Positions 48,405 to 57,611 of a stretch of 64,000 bases of DNA are shown here, piece by piece. The stretch covers positions 103,490 to 167,489 of the forward strand of contig JAZREP010000019.1 of assembly GCA_045660865.1 (NCBI GenBank). Reading direction: 5' to 3'. Source of the stretch: CAZRRV01 sp045660865 (lineage in GTDB: Bacteria > Bacillota > Clostridia > Oscillospirales > Acutalibacteraceae). How positions within the stretch are numbered: the stretch's first letter is position 1; every line of letters begins with the position of its first letter. The position numbers were made by a program, and so were the translations under genes. Below the pieces are notes generated by a model. That model worked only from the letters and a program-made list of their open reading frames with translations. It was not told where the DNA came from and made no database searches.

Positions 48405-49961
48405 TTATTTTGCGTAATCGACAGTTCGATTTTCGCGGATAACGTTTACTTTGATTTGACCGGGGTATTCAAGCTCCGATTCAATTCGTTTTACGATATC
48501 TCTTGCCATGAGCACCATCTGGTCGTCACCGATTATTTCGGGTTTAACCATTATGCGGATTTCACGGCCGGCTTGAATAGCAAATGAGCCTTCAACACCG
48601 TTGAAGGAATTGGCGATTTCCTCCAGTTTTTCAAGACGTTTGATATAGTTTTCAATATTTTCACGTCTGGCACCCGGTCGTGCGGCTGAAATAGCGTCGG
48701 CAGCCTGTACCAAGAATGCAATAATATTTTTGGCAGGTACTTCGCCGTGGTGAGCCTGAATTGCGTGGACAATGGTATCGTTTTCCTTGTACTTTTTAGC
48801 AACGTCTACACCAAGTTTGATGTGAGAGCCTTCCTGCTCGTGGTCAAGTGCCTTACCGATATCGTGTAAAAGACCTGCTCTGCGTGCAAGCTCGGGGTTT
48901 TCGCCAAGCTCAGCAGCCATAAGACCTGCTAAGAAGCTAACCTCCAATGAATGTTTAAGAACGTTTTGACCGTAGCTTGTACGGTAATGTAAACGGCCGA
49001 GGAGTTTTACCAATTCAGGGTGCATATTGTGTACGCCTGCATCAATAACTGCCTTTTCGCCCTCTTGCTTGATTGTCTTATCAACATCAGCACGAGCACG
49101 CTCTACCATTTCTTCAATTCTTGCAGGGTGGATACGACCGTCTAAGATTAGTTTTTCCAAAGAAATTCTTGCAACCTCACGGCGTACCGGGTCAAAGCTT
49201 GAAAGTGTAATTGCCTCAGGTGTATCGTCAATAATTAAATCAACACCGGTGGCAGTTTCAAGGGCGCGGATGTTACGGCCTTCACGACCGATAATGCGAC
49301 CTTTCATTTCATCGTTAGGGAGGGGAACTACCGAGATAGTAGCCTCAGAAGAGTGGTCGGCAGCGCAACGCTGAATAGCCTGAGCTATTAAATTGTTTGC
49401 GCGCTGGTCAATCTCATCACGGGTCTGCTGTTCAAAATCCATAATTTTAACAGCTTTTTCGTGGGTCAGCTCGCCGTCTAACAGGCTGAGCAAATGTTGT
49501 TTTGCCTGTTCTGCGCTGAATCCGGAAATCTTTTCCAGCATCTCGAACTGGCTTCTTTTTAAATGTTCAACTTCTTCTAATTTTGCATCAAGTTCTTTTG
49601 TGCGAGCTGAAAGCTTTTCTTCTTTAGCCTCCAGGTTGTCCATCTTTTTATCGATGTTTTCTTCTTTTTGTTGAAGTCTTCTCTCCTGACGCTGAACCTC
49701 AACTCTGCGTTCACGGATGTCTCTATCGGTTTCACTGCGGAGCCTTTGAGCTTCCTCCATAGCCTCGAGAACAACTTCCTTTTTCTTTGTTTCTGCAGTT
49801 TTCATCGCATCGTTTAAAATGCGTTTTGCTTCAGCCTCGGCGGAGCCGATTTGTGCTTCAGCAACTTTTTTTCTGTGCGCTGAGCCGCTGATAAAACCTA
49901 CAGGAATGCCGACAACGAGGGCGGCGACTGCAGGAATAACAGCGAATAAAATATCGCTCAT
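48405..49961 (-). CDS. rny: Ribonuclease Y
   Basis: 518 residues from the ATG at 49961, with AAAGGAGG upstream; the frame runs on to 50066 without a better start. Endoribonuclease that initiates mRNA decay at the membrane. One N-terminal membrane segment (about 3-25), a long coiled coil (about 35-205, rich in Glu, Lys and Arg), a KH domain (GRIIGREGRNIRALE) and an HD domain with LLHDIGKALDHEQEGSH. Length matches Bacillus RNase Y. Confidence 0.97.
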   Translation of the reverse strand: MSDILFAVIPAVAALVVGIPVGFISGSAHRKKVAEAQIGSAEAEAKRILNDAMKTAETKKKEVVLEAMEEAQRLRSETDRDIRERRVEVQRQERRLQQKEENIDKKMDNLEAKEEKLSARTKELDAKLEEVEHLKRSQFEMLEKISGFSAEQAKQHLLSLLDGELTHEKAVKIMDFEQQTRDEIDQRANNLIAQAIQRCAADHSSEATISVVPLPNDEMKGRIIGREGRNIRALETATGVDLIIDDTPEAITLSSFDPVRREVARISLEKLILDGRIHPARIEEMVERARADVDKTIKQEGEKAVIDAGVHNMHPELVKLLGRLHYRTSYGQNVLKHSLEVSFLAGLMAAELGENPELARRAGLLHDIGKALDHEQEGSHIKLGVDVAKKYKENDTIVHAIQAHHGEVPAKNIIAFLVQAADAISAARPGARRENIENYIKRLEKLEEIANSFNGVEGSFAIQAGREIRIMVKPEIIGDDQMVLMARDIVKRIESELEYPGQIKVNVIRENRTVDYAK

Positions 49962-50092
49962 TACTGCACCTCCTTTATATAATCCGCACTTGAGATAACA
50001 GGCGGCGGTTTGGCCTGAATGCAAAATAAAACAGTATAATATAGAAAATGCCTCGCCAAGTGACATTTGGCCATACTATATGCATTATATAT

Positions 50093-50121
50093 ATTTTATT
50101 GCCAAAACCATATTATGTCAA
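50093..50121 (-). promoter_or_regulatory. Promoter of rny
   Basis: Minus strand TTGACA (50121-50116), 17-base spacer, TAAAAT (50098-50093). It implies a leader of about 125 bases that contains a GCCAA...TTGGC dyad. Confidence 0.75.
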
Positions 50122-50263
50122 GTCAATTTATTCAAAGTGTTTAATATTTTCTAATCAGCAGTATAATAGTAGGGTTTTTATGTAAAAAAGGGTTTTCTTT
50201 TAATAGGGATTGTAGTATAATAACTATGTATGTAGTTTATATAATACTTTTAGGAGTTTAAAT
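50122..50263 (+). promoter_or_regulatory. secA upstream region (rest of the 49962-50263 gap)
   Basis: This AT-rich part of the 302-base gap has two TATAAT boxes (50162-50167 and 50216-50221). Neither has a good -35 at the right distance, so the secA promoter is not fixed. AGGAG precedes the ATG. No hairpin, small gene or SecM-like leader peptide is seen. Confidence 0.4.
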
Positions 50264-52990
50264 ATGTCTTTACTTAAAAAACTTTTTGGAAATTATAGCG
50301 AAAAGGAAATTAAGCGGTTAGAGCCTATTAAGCAGGCAGTTTTAGATTTAGAGCCAACTATTTCGGCTTTGAGTGATGAGGAGCTTTGCGCTAAAACCGC
50401 TGAATTTAAAAATAGAATTGCTAGTGGTGAAACATTAGACCAAATTTTGCCCGAAGCTTTTGCTGTTTGCCGTGAGGCGAGCTGGCGTGTGCTCGGTATG
50501 AAGCATTTCCCCGTTCAAATACTGGGCGGTATTGTTTTGCACCAAGGCAGAATCAGTGAAATGAAAACAGGTGAGGGTAAAACCTTGGTTGCCACTTTAC
50601 CTGCATACCTTAATGCTCTTTCGGGACTTGGTGTTCACATTGTTACAGTTAATGATTATCTTGCCCGCCGTGACAGTGAGTGGATGGGCAAGGTTTACCG
50701 CTTTTTAGGTCTTACGGTTGGACTTATTGTACCGGGTATGAAAACCGATGAAAAGAGAGAGGCGTATTTGGCCGATATTACTTATTGTACTAATAATGAG
50801 CTTGGATTTGACTATCTGCGTGACAACATGGTAATCCACAAGGAGGACCGTGTACAGCGTGGTCACAATTTTGCTATTGTCGACGAGGTTGACTCCATCT
50901 TGATTGATGAGGCGAGAACACCGCTTATTATTTCGGGTCAAGGGGACAAGTCGAGTGATTTGTATTTAAAAGCCAACCGCTTTGCCCGTTCGCTTACTAT
51001 GAATAAGGTGCGTGAAACCGATTCCAAGCAGACCGACGAGCAACAGCAGTTTGACGGTGATTATGTTGTAGACGAAAAGGCCAAAACTTGCGTGCTTACC
51101 CCCAAGGGTGTTAAAAAGGCTGAGGAATACTTTGGTATTGAAAACCTTAATGACGTTGAGAATATTACAATTGCTCACCATATAAATCAGGCTATTCGTG
51201 CCTACGGTATTATGAAGCGTGACGTTGACTATGTTGTTAAAAACGGCGAAATTTTAATTGTTGATGAGTTCACAGGTCGACTGATGATTGGCCGCCGTTA
51301 TAACGAGGGATTGCATCAGGCAATTGAGGCGAAAGAGGGAGTAAAGGTTGCTCACGAGTCTAAAACCTTGGCAACCATTACCTTCCAGAACTTCTTCCGC
51401 CTTTACAGCAAGCTTTCGGGTATGACCGGTACCGCTTTGACCGAGGAATTGGAGTTCCGTGAAATTTACAAATTAGACGTTGTTGAAATACCCACCAACA
51501 AACCGCTGGCGCGTATTGACAATTCCGACGTAATATACAAATCAGAAAAAGCAAAGCTTAATGCCGTTTGCGATACGGTTGAGGAATGCCACAAAAAGGG
51601 GCAGCCTGTGCTGGTTGGTACCGTAACAATTGAAAAATCTGAGCTTATTAGCTCAATGCTCAAAAAGCGTGGCATAAAGCACAATGTATTAAATGCTAAA
51701 CACCACGAAAAGGAAGCCGAAATTGTAGCCCAGGCAGGTAAGCCCTATGCCGTTACAATTGCAACCAATATGGCAGGCCGAGGCACCGACATTATGCTTG
51801 GCGGTAACGCTGAGTATTTAGCCAAAGCCCAGCTTAGAAAAGAGGAAATTTCGGAAGAAATTATTTCCGAGGCAGTAGGCTATTCCGAAACTGACAATAA
51901 AGATATTTTAGCGGCAAGAGAAAAATTCCGTGCATATTACGACAAATATAAGGCAGAAATTGCGCCCGATGCAGATGCAGTCAGGGCTGCCGGCGGACTT
52001 TATATTTTAGGTACCGAGCGGCACGAATCTCGCCGAATTGATAATCAGCTGCGTGGCCGTGCAGGTCGCCAGGGTGACCCGGGTGAAAGCCGTTTCTTTA
52101 TATCATTAGAGGACGACCTTATGCGTCTGTTCGGCGGTGAGCGTATTTACAACCTTATGGATACATTAAAAGTCCAAGAGGATATGCCGCTTGAAATGGC
52201 GATTCTTTCAAAGACTATTGAAAACGCTCAGCAAAAGGTTGAAAGCCGAAACTTTGGTATCCGCAAAAGCGTCTTAGAATATGACGATGTAATGAACAAA
52301 CAGCGTGAATTGATTTACGCTCAGCGCAACCGTGTGCTTGATGGCGACGATATAAAAGAATCGGTTCATAAAATGATTTATGACACTATTGATTCAGCCA
52401 CTCTACGCTTTTTGGCTGATGATGTAGTGCACGACAATTGGAACTTAGCAGGTCTTAGAGAATACTTTATGGGCTGGGTGACCGAAGCCGACGATTTAGA
52501 GTTCACAACCGCTCAGTTAGGCGAAATCTCTCGTGAGGAGGTTGCCGATATGCTGAAAGAAAAGGCTGACAAGCTTTATGAGCTGCGTGAGCAACAGTTT
52601 GGCTCTGAATTGATGCGTGAGGTTGAGCGTGTTATGTTGCTTCGCTCGGTTGACACCTATTGGATGGACCATATTGACAATATGGATGAGCTGAAACGTG
52701 GTATTGGACTAAGAGCCTACGGTCAGCACGACCCGGTTGTTGAATACCGTAACGAAAGCTACGATATGTTCAGCGCTATGACCGACGCAATCAGAGAAAA
52801 CACCGCTAAGCTTTGCTTATCGGTACGCATTAAGCGTGATGATGAGATAAAGCGTGAAAAGGTTGCTGAGGAAACAGGAACAGGCGAAACAAAAACAGTA
52901 AAGGGCAAAGGCGCCGTTGGTAAAAATGCGCTCTGCCCCTGCGGAAGCGGTAAAAAGTACAAACGCTGCTGCGGAAAGGATATAGATTAG
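50264..52990 (+). CDS. secA: Preprotein translocase ATPase SecA
   Basis: 908 residues. It drives Sec-dependent secretion by ATP hydrolysis at SecYEG. Walker A in EMKTGEGKTLVATLPAYL (near residue 105), DEAD box VDEVDSILIDEARTPLIISG, NBD2 motifs ATNMAGRGTDI and QLRGRAGRQGDPGESRF, and a C-terminal zinc-binding SEC-C motif CPCGSGKKYKRCCGK. An insert around residues 545-580 (EISEEIISEAVGYSETDNKD) is typical of clostridial SecA. It is 11 bases upstream of proB. Confidence 0.98.
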   Translation: MSLLKKLFGNYSEKEIKRLEPIKQAVLDLEPTISALSDEELCAKTAEFKNRIASGETLDQILPEAFAVCREASWRVLGMKHFPVQILGGIVLHQGRISEMKTGEGKTLVATLPAYLNALSGLGVHIVTVNDYLARRDSEWMGKVYRFLGLTVGLIVPGMKTDEKREAYLADITYCTNNELGFDYLRDNMVIHKEDRVQRGHNFAIVDEVDSILIDEARTPLIISGQGDKSSDLYLKANRFARSLTMNKVRETDSKQTDEQQQFDGDYVVDEKAKTCVLTPKGVKKAEEYFGIENLNDVENITIAHHINQAIRAYGIMKRDVDYVVKNGEILIVDEFTGRLMIGRRYNEGLHQAIEAKEGVKVAHESKTLATITFQNFFRLYSKLSGMTGTALTEELEFREIYKLDVVEIPTNKPLARIDNSDVIYKSEKAKLNAVCDTVEECHKKGQPVLVGTVTIEKSELISSMLKKRGIKHNVLNAKHHEKEAEIVAQAGKPYAVTIATNMAGRGTDIMLGGNAEYLAKAQLRKEEISEEIISEAVGYSETDNKDILAAREKFRAYYDKYKAEIAPDADAVRAAGGLYILGTERHESRRIDNQLRGRAGRQGDPGESRFFISLEDDLMRLFGGERIYNLMDTLKVQEDMPLEMAILSKTIENAQQKVESRNFGIRKSVLEYDDVMNKQRELIYAQRNRVLDGDDIKESVHKMIYDTIDSATLRFLADDVVHDNWNLAGLREYFMGWVTEADDLEFTTAQLGEISREEVADMLKEKADKLYELREQQFGSELMREVERVMLLRSVDTYWMDHIDNMDELKRGIGLRAYGQHDPVVEYRNESYDMFSAMTDAIRENTAKLCLSVRIKRDDEIKREKVAEETGTGETKTVKGKGAVGKNALCPCGSGKKYKRCCGKDID

Positions 52991-53001
52991 AGGTTAGCGG
53001 G

Positions 53002-53793
53002 ATGAATACTATAAAGGATGCAAAGCGAATAGTAGTCAAGGTTGGCACTTCCACTTTGACCTATTCAAGCGGCAAGCCGAATTTAAGAAAAATTGAAAAA
53101 CTGGCTATGGTTATTAGCGACATACAAAACAGCGGCCGTGAGGTTGTGCTTGTAAGCTCGGGCGCTATTAGCATTGGTGTAAACCGATTGGGCCTTAAAG
53201 AGCGCCCGAAGGACACTCCCGGCAAGCAGGCAGCTGCCGCAGTTGGACAGTGTGACCTTATGAGCATTTACGACCGTGCGTTTTCGGAATACGGATATGT
53301 TACGGCGCAAATTTTGTTAAACCGCCATATTATGGACCAAAGCGACCTTAAAACAAACGTTATAAACACATTTGAAGCCCTTATTAAGATGGGCGCTGTG
53401 CCGATTGTTAACGAAAACGACTCGGTTGCGGTTGAAGAATTGGTGTTTGGTGATAATGATAATCTTTCGGCAATCGTTGCCTCTTTAATTGATGCCGATT
53501 TGCTGGTAATCTTGACCGATATTGACGGATATTATGATGATAATCCCACAGAAAACCCCAATGCGCATTTGGTTTCCAGAGTAACCGAAATTACTGAGGA
53601 TATGTTAAACAGCGCAGGCGGCAGCGGTACCGCAAGAGGAACAGGCGGTATGCGTACCAAGTTAGAGGCGGCGTTATATGCTACCAAAAACGGAATAACA
53701 ACGGTGGTAATGTCGGGCGAGAGGGTACAAAAGCTTTACGATTTGCTTGACGGACATGCCTTGGGCACCGTTTTTGAAGCACAGGAGAAATAG
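53002..53793 (+). CDS. proB: Glutamate 5-kinase, short form without PUA domain
   Basis: 263 residues. First step of proline synthesis: ATP plus glutamate to glutamyl-5-phosphate. Amino-acid-kinase marks: RIVVKVGTSTLTY, VVLVSSGAISIGVNRLGL, VPIVNENDSVAVEE, LSAIVASLIDADLLVILTDI and GTGGMRTKLEAA. The C-terminal PUA domain of E. coli ProB (367 residues) is absent, as in many Clostridia. It is followed by proA after one base. Confidence 0.96.
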   Translation: MNTIKDAKRIVVKVGTSTLTYSSGKPNLRKIEKLAMVISDIQNSGREVVLVSSGAISIGVNRLGLKERPKDTPGKQAAAAVGQCDLMSIYDRAFSEYGYVTAQILLNRHIMDQSDLKTNVINTFEALIKMGAVPIVNENDSVAVEELVFGDNDNLSAIVASLIDADLLVILTDIDGYYDDNPTENPNAHLVSRVTEITEDMLNSAGGSGTARGTGGMRTKLEAALYATKNGITTVVMSGERVQKLYDLLDGHALGTVFEAQEK

Positions 53794-53794
53794 T

Positions 53795-55033
53795 ATGCTT
53801 ACAGAGCTTGGAAAAAAGGCAAAGGTTGCCGCAAGGCAGTTGGCCCTTTGCAGTACGGAACAAAAAAATGCGGCGCTTAAACTTTTGGCTGATGCTTTAA
53901 GAAAGAACAGCGAAAAGATAATAGCCGCAAATAAAGAGGATTTAGAAAACGGTAAAAAAGCAGGTCTTTCAGAAGGGCTTTTGGACCGCCTTATGCTAAA
54001 TGCCGACCGCATTGAGGGTATGGCAAAGGGCTGTGAACAAGTAGCAGAACTACTAGACCCTGTAGGCAGAGTTTTAGAGGAGTTTAGCGGCGACAAAGGC
54101 ATAGCCATTAAAAAGATTAGCGTGCCGATAGGTGTTATAGGCATTATTTATGAGGCAAGGCCTAATGTTACGGCAGATGCGGCGGCGCTTGCAATAAAAT
54201 CGGGAAATGCCTGCATTTTGCGTGGCGGAAAAGAGGCTATTTGCTCTAACAAGGCAATAGTAGCCGTTATGCGAGAGGCGCTGGAAAAAAGCGATTTATC
54301 GGCAGACTGCATTGGTCTGGTTGAGGACACAAGCCGTGCTTCGGCTACCGAATTGATGCAGCTTAGCGATTATCTTGATTTGCTAATCCCACGTGGCGGC
54401 GCAGGGCTTATACGCTCGGTTGTTGAAAACGCCAAGGTGCCCGTAATTGAAACCGGTGTGGGTAACTGCCACGCCTTTGTAGACAAGGCGGCAGATTTTA
54501 AAAAGGCAGAGCAAATTGTAATTAACGCAAAGTGCTCACGAGTATCGGTTTGCAATGCGCTTGAAAGTCTGCTTATACATAAGGAAATAGCAAAGGAGTT
54601 TTTACCCTTAATTGCAGCTTCCTTAAAAGAGCAGGGAGTAAGCATTGTGGCCTGTAAAGAGTGTCTTGAAATACTGCCCGAACTAAACCTTGCTACCGAG
54701 CAGGATTACGCAACCGAATTTTTGGACAAAAAAATATCCATTAAAATTGTTGCGGATATTTGTGAGGCACTTGAGCATATTAACAAATACTCAACCCGCC
54801 ATTCCGATTGCATTATTACTGAGGATATTGATACTGCCGAGCTGTTTTTAAGAAGCGTTGACTCGGCGGCGGTGTATCACAACACTTCCACCAGATTTAC
54901 CGACGGCGGATGCTTCGGCTTTGGTGCTGAGATTGGAATTTCAACCCAGAAAATCCACGCAAGAGGACCTATGGGGCTTAGAGAATTAACGAGCTATAAA
55001 TACATTGTAAGCTCGAATGGAGAAATTAGATAA
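53795..55033 (+). CDS. proA: Glutamate-5-semialdehyde dehydrogenase (gamma-glutamyl phosphate reductase)
   Basis: 412 residues from the ATG at 53795, with CAGGAGAA upstream. It reduces glutamyl phosphate with NADPH. Marks: IGVIGIIYEARPNVTADAAALA, CILRGGKEAICSN, LIPRGGAGLI, VIETGVGNCHAFVD, catalytic Cys in SRVSVCNALESLLIH, and FGFGAEIGISTQKIHARGP (split by family as FGAEIGIST and QKIHARGPMGL). proC is not in the window. Confidence 0.97.
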   Translation: MLTELGKKAKVAARQLALCSTEQKNAALKLLADALRKNSEKIIAANKEDLENGKKAGLSEGLLDRLMLNADRIEGMAKGCEQVAELLDPVGRVLEEFSGDKGIAIKKISVPIGVIGIIYEARPNVTADAAALAIKSGNACILRGGKEAICSNKAIVAVMREALEKSDLSADCIGLVEDTSRASATELMQLSDYLDLLIPRGGAGLIRSVVENAKVPVIETGVGNCHAFVDKAADFKKAEQIVINAKCSRVSVCNALESLLIHKEIAKEFLPLIAASLKEQGVSIVACKECLEILPELNLATEQDYATEFLDKKISIKIVADICEALEHINKYSTRHSDCIITEDIDTAELFLRSVDSAAVYHNTSTRFTDGGCFGFGAEIGISTQKIHARGPMGLRELTSYKYIVSSNGEIR

Positions 55034-55047
55034 AGGAGAAAATGAAA

Positions 55048-55245
55048 ATGGAAATCACAAAGGATATGTACGTAGGCGAAGTATTGGATTTGGACCCCGC
55101 TTTGGGTCAATATTTTCTTGAAATCGGTATGCACTGTTTAGGTTGCCCCTCTGCTCGCGGTGAAACTATTGAGCAGGCCTGCGAGGTACACGGACAGGAT
55201 GTTGAAAAGTTGATTGAAAAACTCAACGAGGCATACAACGGCTAA
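55048..55245 (+). CDS. DUF1858 small redox-disulfide domain protein
   Basis: 65 residues from the second of two in-frame ATGs (55048), which has AAAGGAG nine bases upstream. The sequence EITKDMYVGEVLDLDP, then MHCLGCPSARGETIEQAC, is the DUF1858 pattern with a CxxC pair plus a further Cys. The domain is found alone or fused in proteins linked with hybrid-cluster proteins and may have a redox or sulfur role. Here it is 14 bases after proA and overlaps trmK by one base. Confidence 0.9.
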   Translation: MEITKDMYVGEVLDLDPALGQYFLEIGMHCLGCPSARGETIEQACEVHGQDVEKLIEKLNEAYNG

Positions 55246-55904
55246 TGCTTATTTCTAAGCGATTGCTGACTCTTTGCGAACTGGTTAAAAACGGTAGTCG
55301 GGTTGCCGATATCGGTTGCGACCACGGGTTGCTTAGCATTTATTTAATCAAAACCGGCAAGGCATCCTCGGTGGTGGCTTGCGATATAAACGAAGGTCCG
55401 TTACAAACGGCAAGCCGCAACATAAAGCGCTACGGGTGTGACGGAATTTCGTTGCGGTTGGGCGATGGGCTTTCAAAGGTTGAGCCGAATGAGGTTGATA
55501 CTGTAATAATCGCAGGTATGGGCGGTGAGTTAATTGCCGAAATTATAGACAAAGCGCCCTTTTTGCGGTCAAAGGATTACACCTTGTTTTTACAGCCGAT
55601 GTCCAGCGCCTATGATTTGCGTAAATATTTGGCAGAGCACGGTTTTGAAATTATTAAAGAGGTTGCAGTAAGGGACAAGCGGATTTATACCGTTTTACAG
55701 GTGCGCTTTAACGGCGATGAGTATATACCTAACAGCGCCTTTTGTGCGTTCGGCAAGCTGACACCCGATACAGATGATGCGGCGGACTACATAAAGGGTA
55801 TTAAAAGAAACGCCGCAGCCTGCCTTAAAGAAATAGAAAATTGCGAACAACAAAAAGAAAAAATTCGCATATTAAAGGAGATACTGGAACACGAATGGCA
55901 TTAG
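55245..55904 (+). CDS. trmK: tRNA (adenine22-N1)-methyltransferase
   Basis: 219 residues. SAM-dependent Rossmann-fold methyltransferase that makes m1A22 in tRNA. Marks: RVADIGCDHGLLSIYLI (SAM loop), VVACDINEGPLQTA, DTVIIAGMGGELIAEII and LFLQPMSSAYDLRKYL. The C-terminal coiled tail (CLKEIENCEQQKEKIRILKE) fits the family. The last 10 bases overlap rqcH. Confidence 0.94.
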   Translation: MLISKRLLTLCELVKNGSRVADIGCDHGLLSIYLIKTGKASSVVACDINEGPLQTASRNIKRYGCDGISLRLGDGLSKVEPNEVDTVIIAGMGGELIAEIIDKAPFLRSKDYTLFLQPMSSAYDLRKYLAEHGFEIIKEVAVRDKRIYTVLQVRFNGDEYIPNSAFCAFGKLTPDTDDAADYIKGIKRNAAACLKEIENCEQQKEKIRILKEILEHEWH

Positions 55905-57607
55905 ACGGCATTTTTCTTAATCTGCTGACAGCTGAATTAAACGAAGCAAGAGATGCTAGAATAGAAAAAATATATCAGCCGCAAAGAGATGAGCTGGTGT
56001 TTTTGTTGCGCCGCATGGGGTTCCATAAAAAGCTTTTATTAAGTGCCCGCCCCGGCGGAGCGAGGGTACAGTTTACCGAATTAGAGTTCGCCAACCCTGA
56101 AAAACCGCCAATGCTTTGTATGCTGTTCCGCAAGCTGTTATCGGGAGGTAAAATACTCTCCTTTTCAACCGACGGCTTTGAGCGAGTGCTCACAATTTTT
56201 ATAGAAGCCGCCGATGAAATGGGGGACAAGGTTACCTATAAAGTAGTTTGCGAGTTGATTGGTTCAAAAAGCAATATTGTTTTAGTAAATCCAAACGGTC
56301 GCATTGTTGATGCGGTGCGCCGTTCAGATATAGAAACAAGTGCCAGAATGGTACAACCGGGGGCTATATACACCCCGCCCGAAAGGCTAGAAAAGGCCAA
56401 CATTTTAACAGAGCCCTTACAAGCCTTGACCGATAAAATTTTAGAGTTTAAGGGTGACGCAGTGAGTGCGGTGTTAAACACGCTTGACGGAGCCTCGCCT
56501 TTAATTGCACGGGAAATTGTGCACCGTGCGTCAGTTGAAATTCAAAACGAGTTTATAGAGCAAAACAAAACCGCTTTGCTTTCAACATTAGTAATGTTGA
56601 AATCGCTAATTGAAAAGAAGGGTGAGCCAACATTACTATTAAAGGGTGAGACCCCTGCAGACTTTACCTTTATGCCTGTTTTGCAGTACAGCTCGCATTA
56701 TACTGCGAAAAAAGTCGAAACATACAGTAAACTGTTGGATACCTTTTACAGAGAAAAGGCAAACAAGGAAAATAAAGATTCTTACGCTGCTGATTTGCTT
56801 CGCCTGTTAAAAACGCTCAGCAACAGAACCGTTAAAAAGATTGAGGCAAGGCGTGACGATTTGCGGCGCTGTGAAAATGGTGAGCAGTTAAGAATTTACG
56901 GAGAACTGCTAAAAGCAAACCTGCATTTAGTTGAAAAAGGAGCCTCGGCAGTAAGAGTGCAAAACTACTATGACGAGGACCTTAAAGAGATAAACATTCC
57001 GCTAAACCCTGCATTATCAGCGGCGCAAAATGCGGCAAAGTATTTTAAGGATTACAAAAAACTTTCCAATGCGGCAGGAATGTTAAAGGAGCTTATTGCT
57101 GACAGTGAGCAGGAATTGAAATATATTGATTCGGTTTTTGACAGCTTATCAAGGGCCGAAAAACCTGCCGAGCTGGAGGAGATAAGAGCCGAGCTTGTTT
57201 CAAGCGGACTTTACCGCCAAAAGCAAGCAATAAGGCGCAAAAAAATAGCAGTAGAGCCGCTTCGGTTTAAAACTACGGGAGGCTTTACTGTCTTGGTAGG
57301 AAAAAACAACACACAAAACGATTACATTACCACCAAATTGGCTACCAAGGATGACTACTGGTTTCACACAAAGGATATACCCGGTTCGCACACCCTTTTG
57401 GTAACCGACGGCAAGGTGCCCGGAAACACCGATTTAGAGCAAGCGGCAAGTATAGCGGCTTATCATTCAAAAGCGGCAAATTTGGAACTTGCCCCGGTTG
57501 ATATGGTGTTGGCACGGTATGTTAAAAAGCCGTCCGGAGCAAAGCCCGGTATGGTAATATTTAAAAACCAAACAACAGTATTTGTTCACCCTCGAAAGGA
57601 CTTTTAA
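55895..57607 (+). CDS. rqcH: NFACT-family ribosome quality control protein RqcH
   Basis: 570 residues from the ATG at 55895 (MALDGIFLNLLTAEL, the universal start). RqcH binds stalled 50S subunits with peptidyl-tRNA and adds C-terminal alanine tails. NFACT-N domain with FARLL-like regions, a long helical/coiled middle (about 250-430), and the C-terminal NFACT-R domain with DDYWFHTKDIPGSHTLLV. Older name: fibronectin-binding protein. It overlaps trmK by 10 bases. Confidence 0.93.
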   Translation: MALDGIFLNLLTAELNEARDARIEKIYQPQRDELVFLLRRMGFHKKLLLSARPGGARVQFTELEFANPEKPPMLCMLFRKLLSGGKILSFSTDGFERVLTIFIEAADEMGDKVTYKVVCELIGSKSNIVLVNPNGRIVDAVRRSDIETSARMVQPGAIYTPPERLEKANILTEPLQALTDKILEFKGDAVSAVLNTLDGASPLIAREIVHRASVEIQNEFIEQNKTALLSTLVMLKSLIEKKGEPTLLLKGETPADFTFMPVLQYSSHYTAKKVETYSKLLDTFYREKANKENKDSYAADLLRLLKTLSNRTVKKIEARRDDLRRCENGEQLRIYGELLKANLHLVEKGASAVRVQNYYDEDLKEINIPLNPALSAAQNAAKYFKDYKKLSNAAGMLKELIADSEQELKYIDSVFDSLSRAEKPAELEEIRAELVSSGLYRQKQAIRRKKIAVEPLRFKTTGGFTVLVGKNNTQNDYITTKLATKDDYWFHTKDIPGSHTLLVTDGKVPGNTDLEQAASIAAYHSKAANLELAPVDMVLARYVKKPSGAKPGMVIFKNQTTVFVHPRKDF

Positions 57608-57611
57608 GCAA

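Noticed and set aside
50122..50263. A SecM-like arrest peptide or leader gene before secA
   Set aside because: No short frame with a ribosome site and arrest-type sequence was found in the gap.
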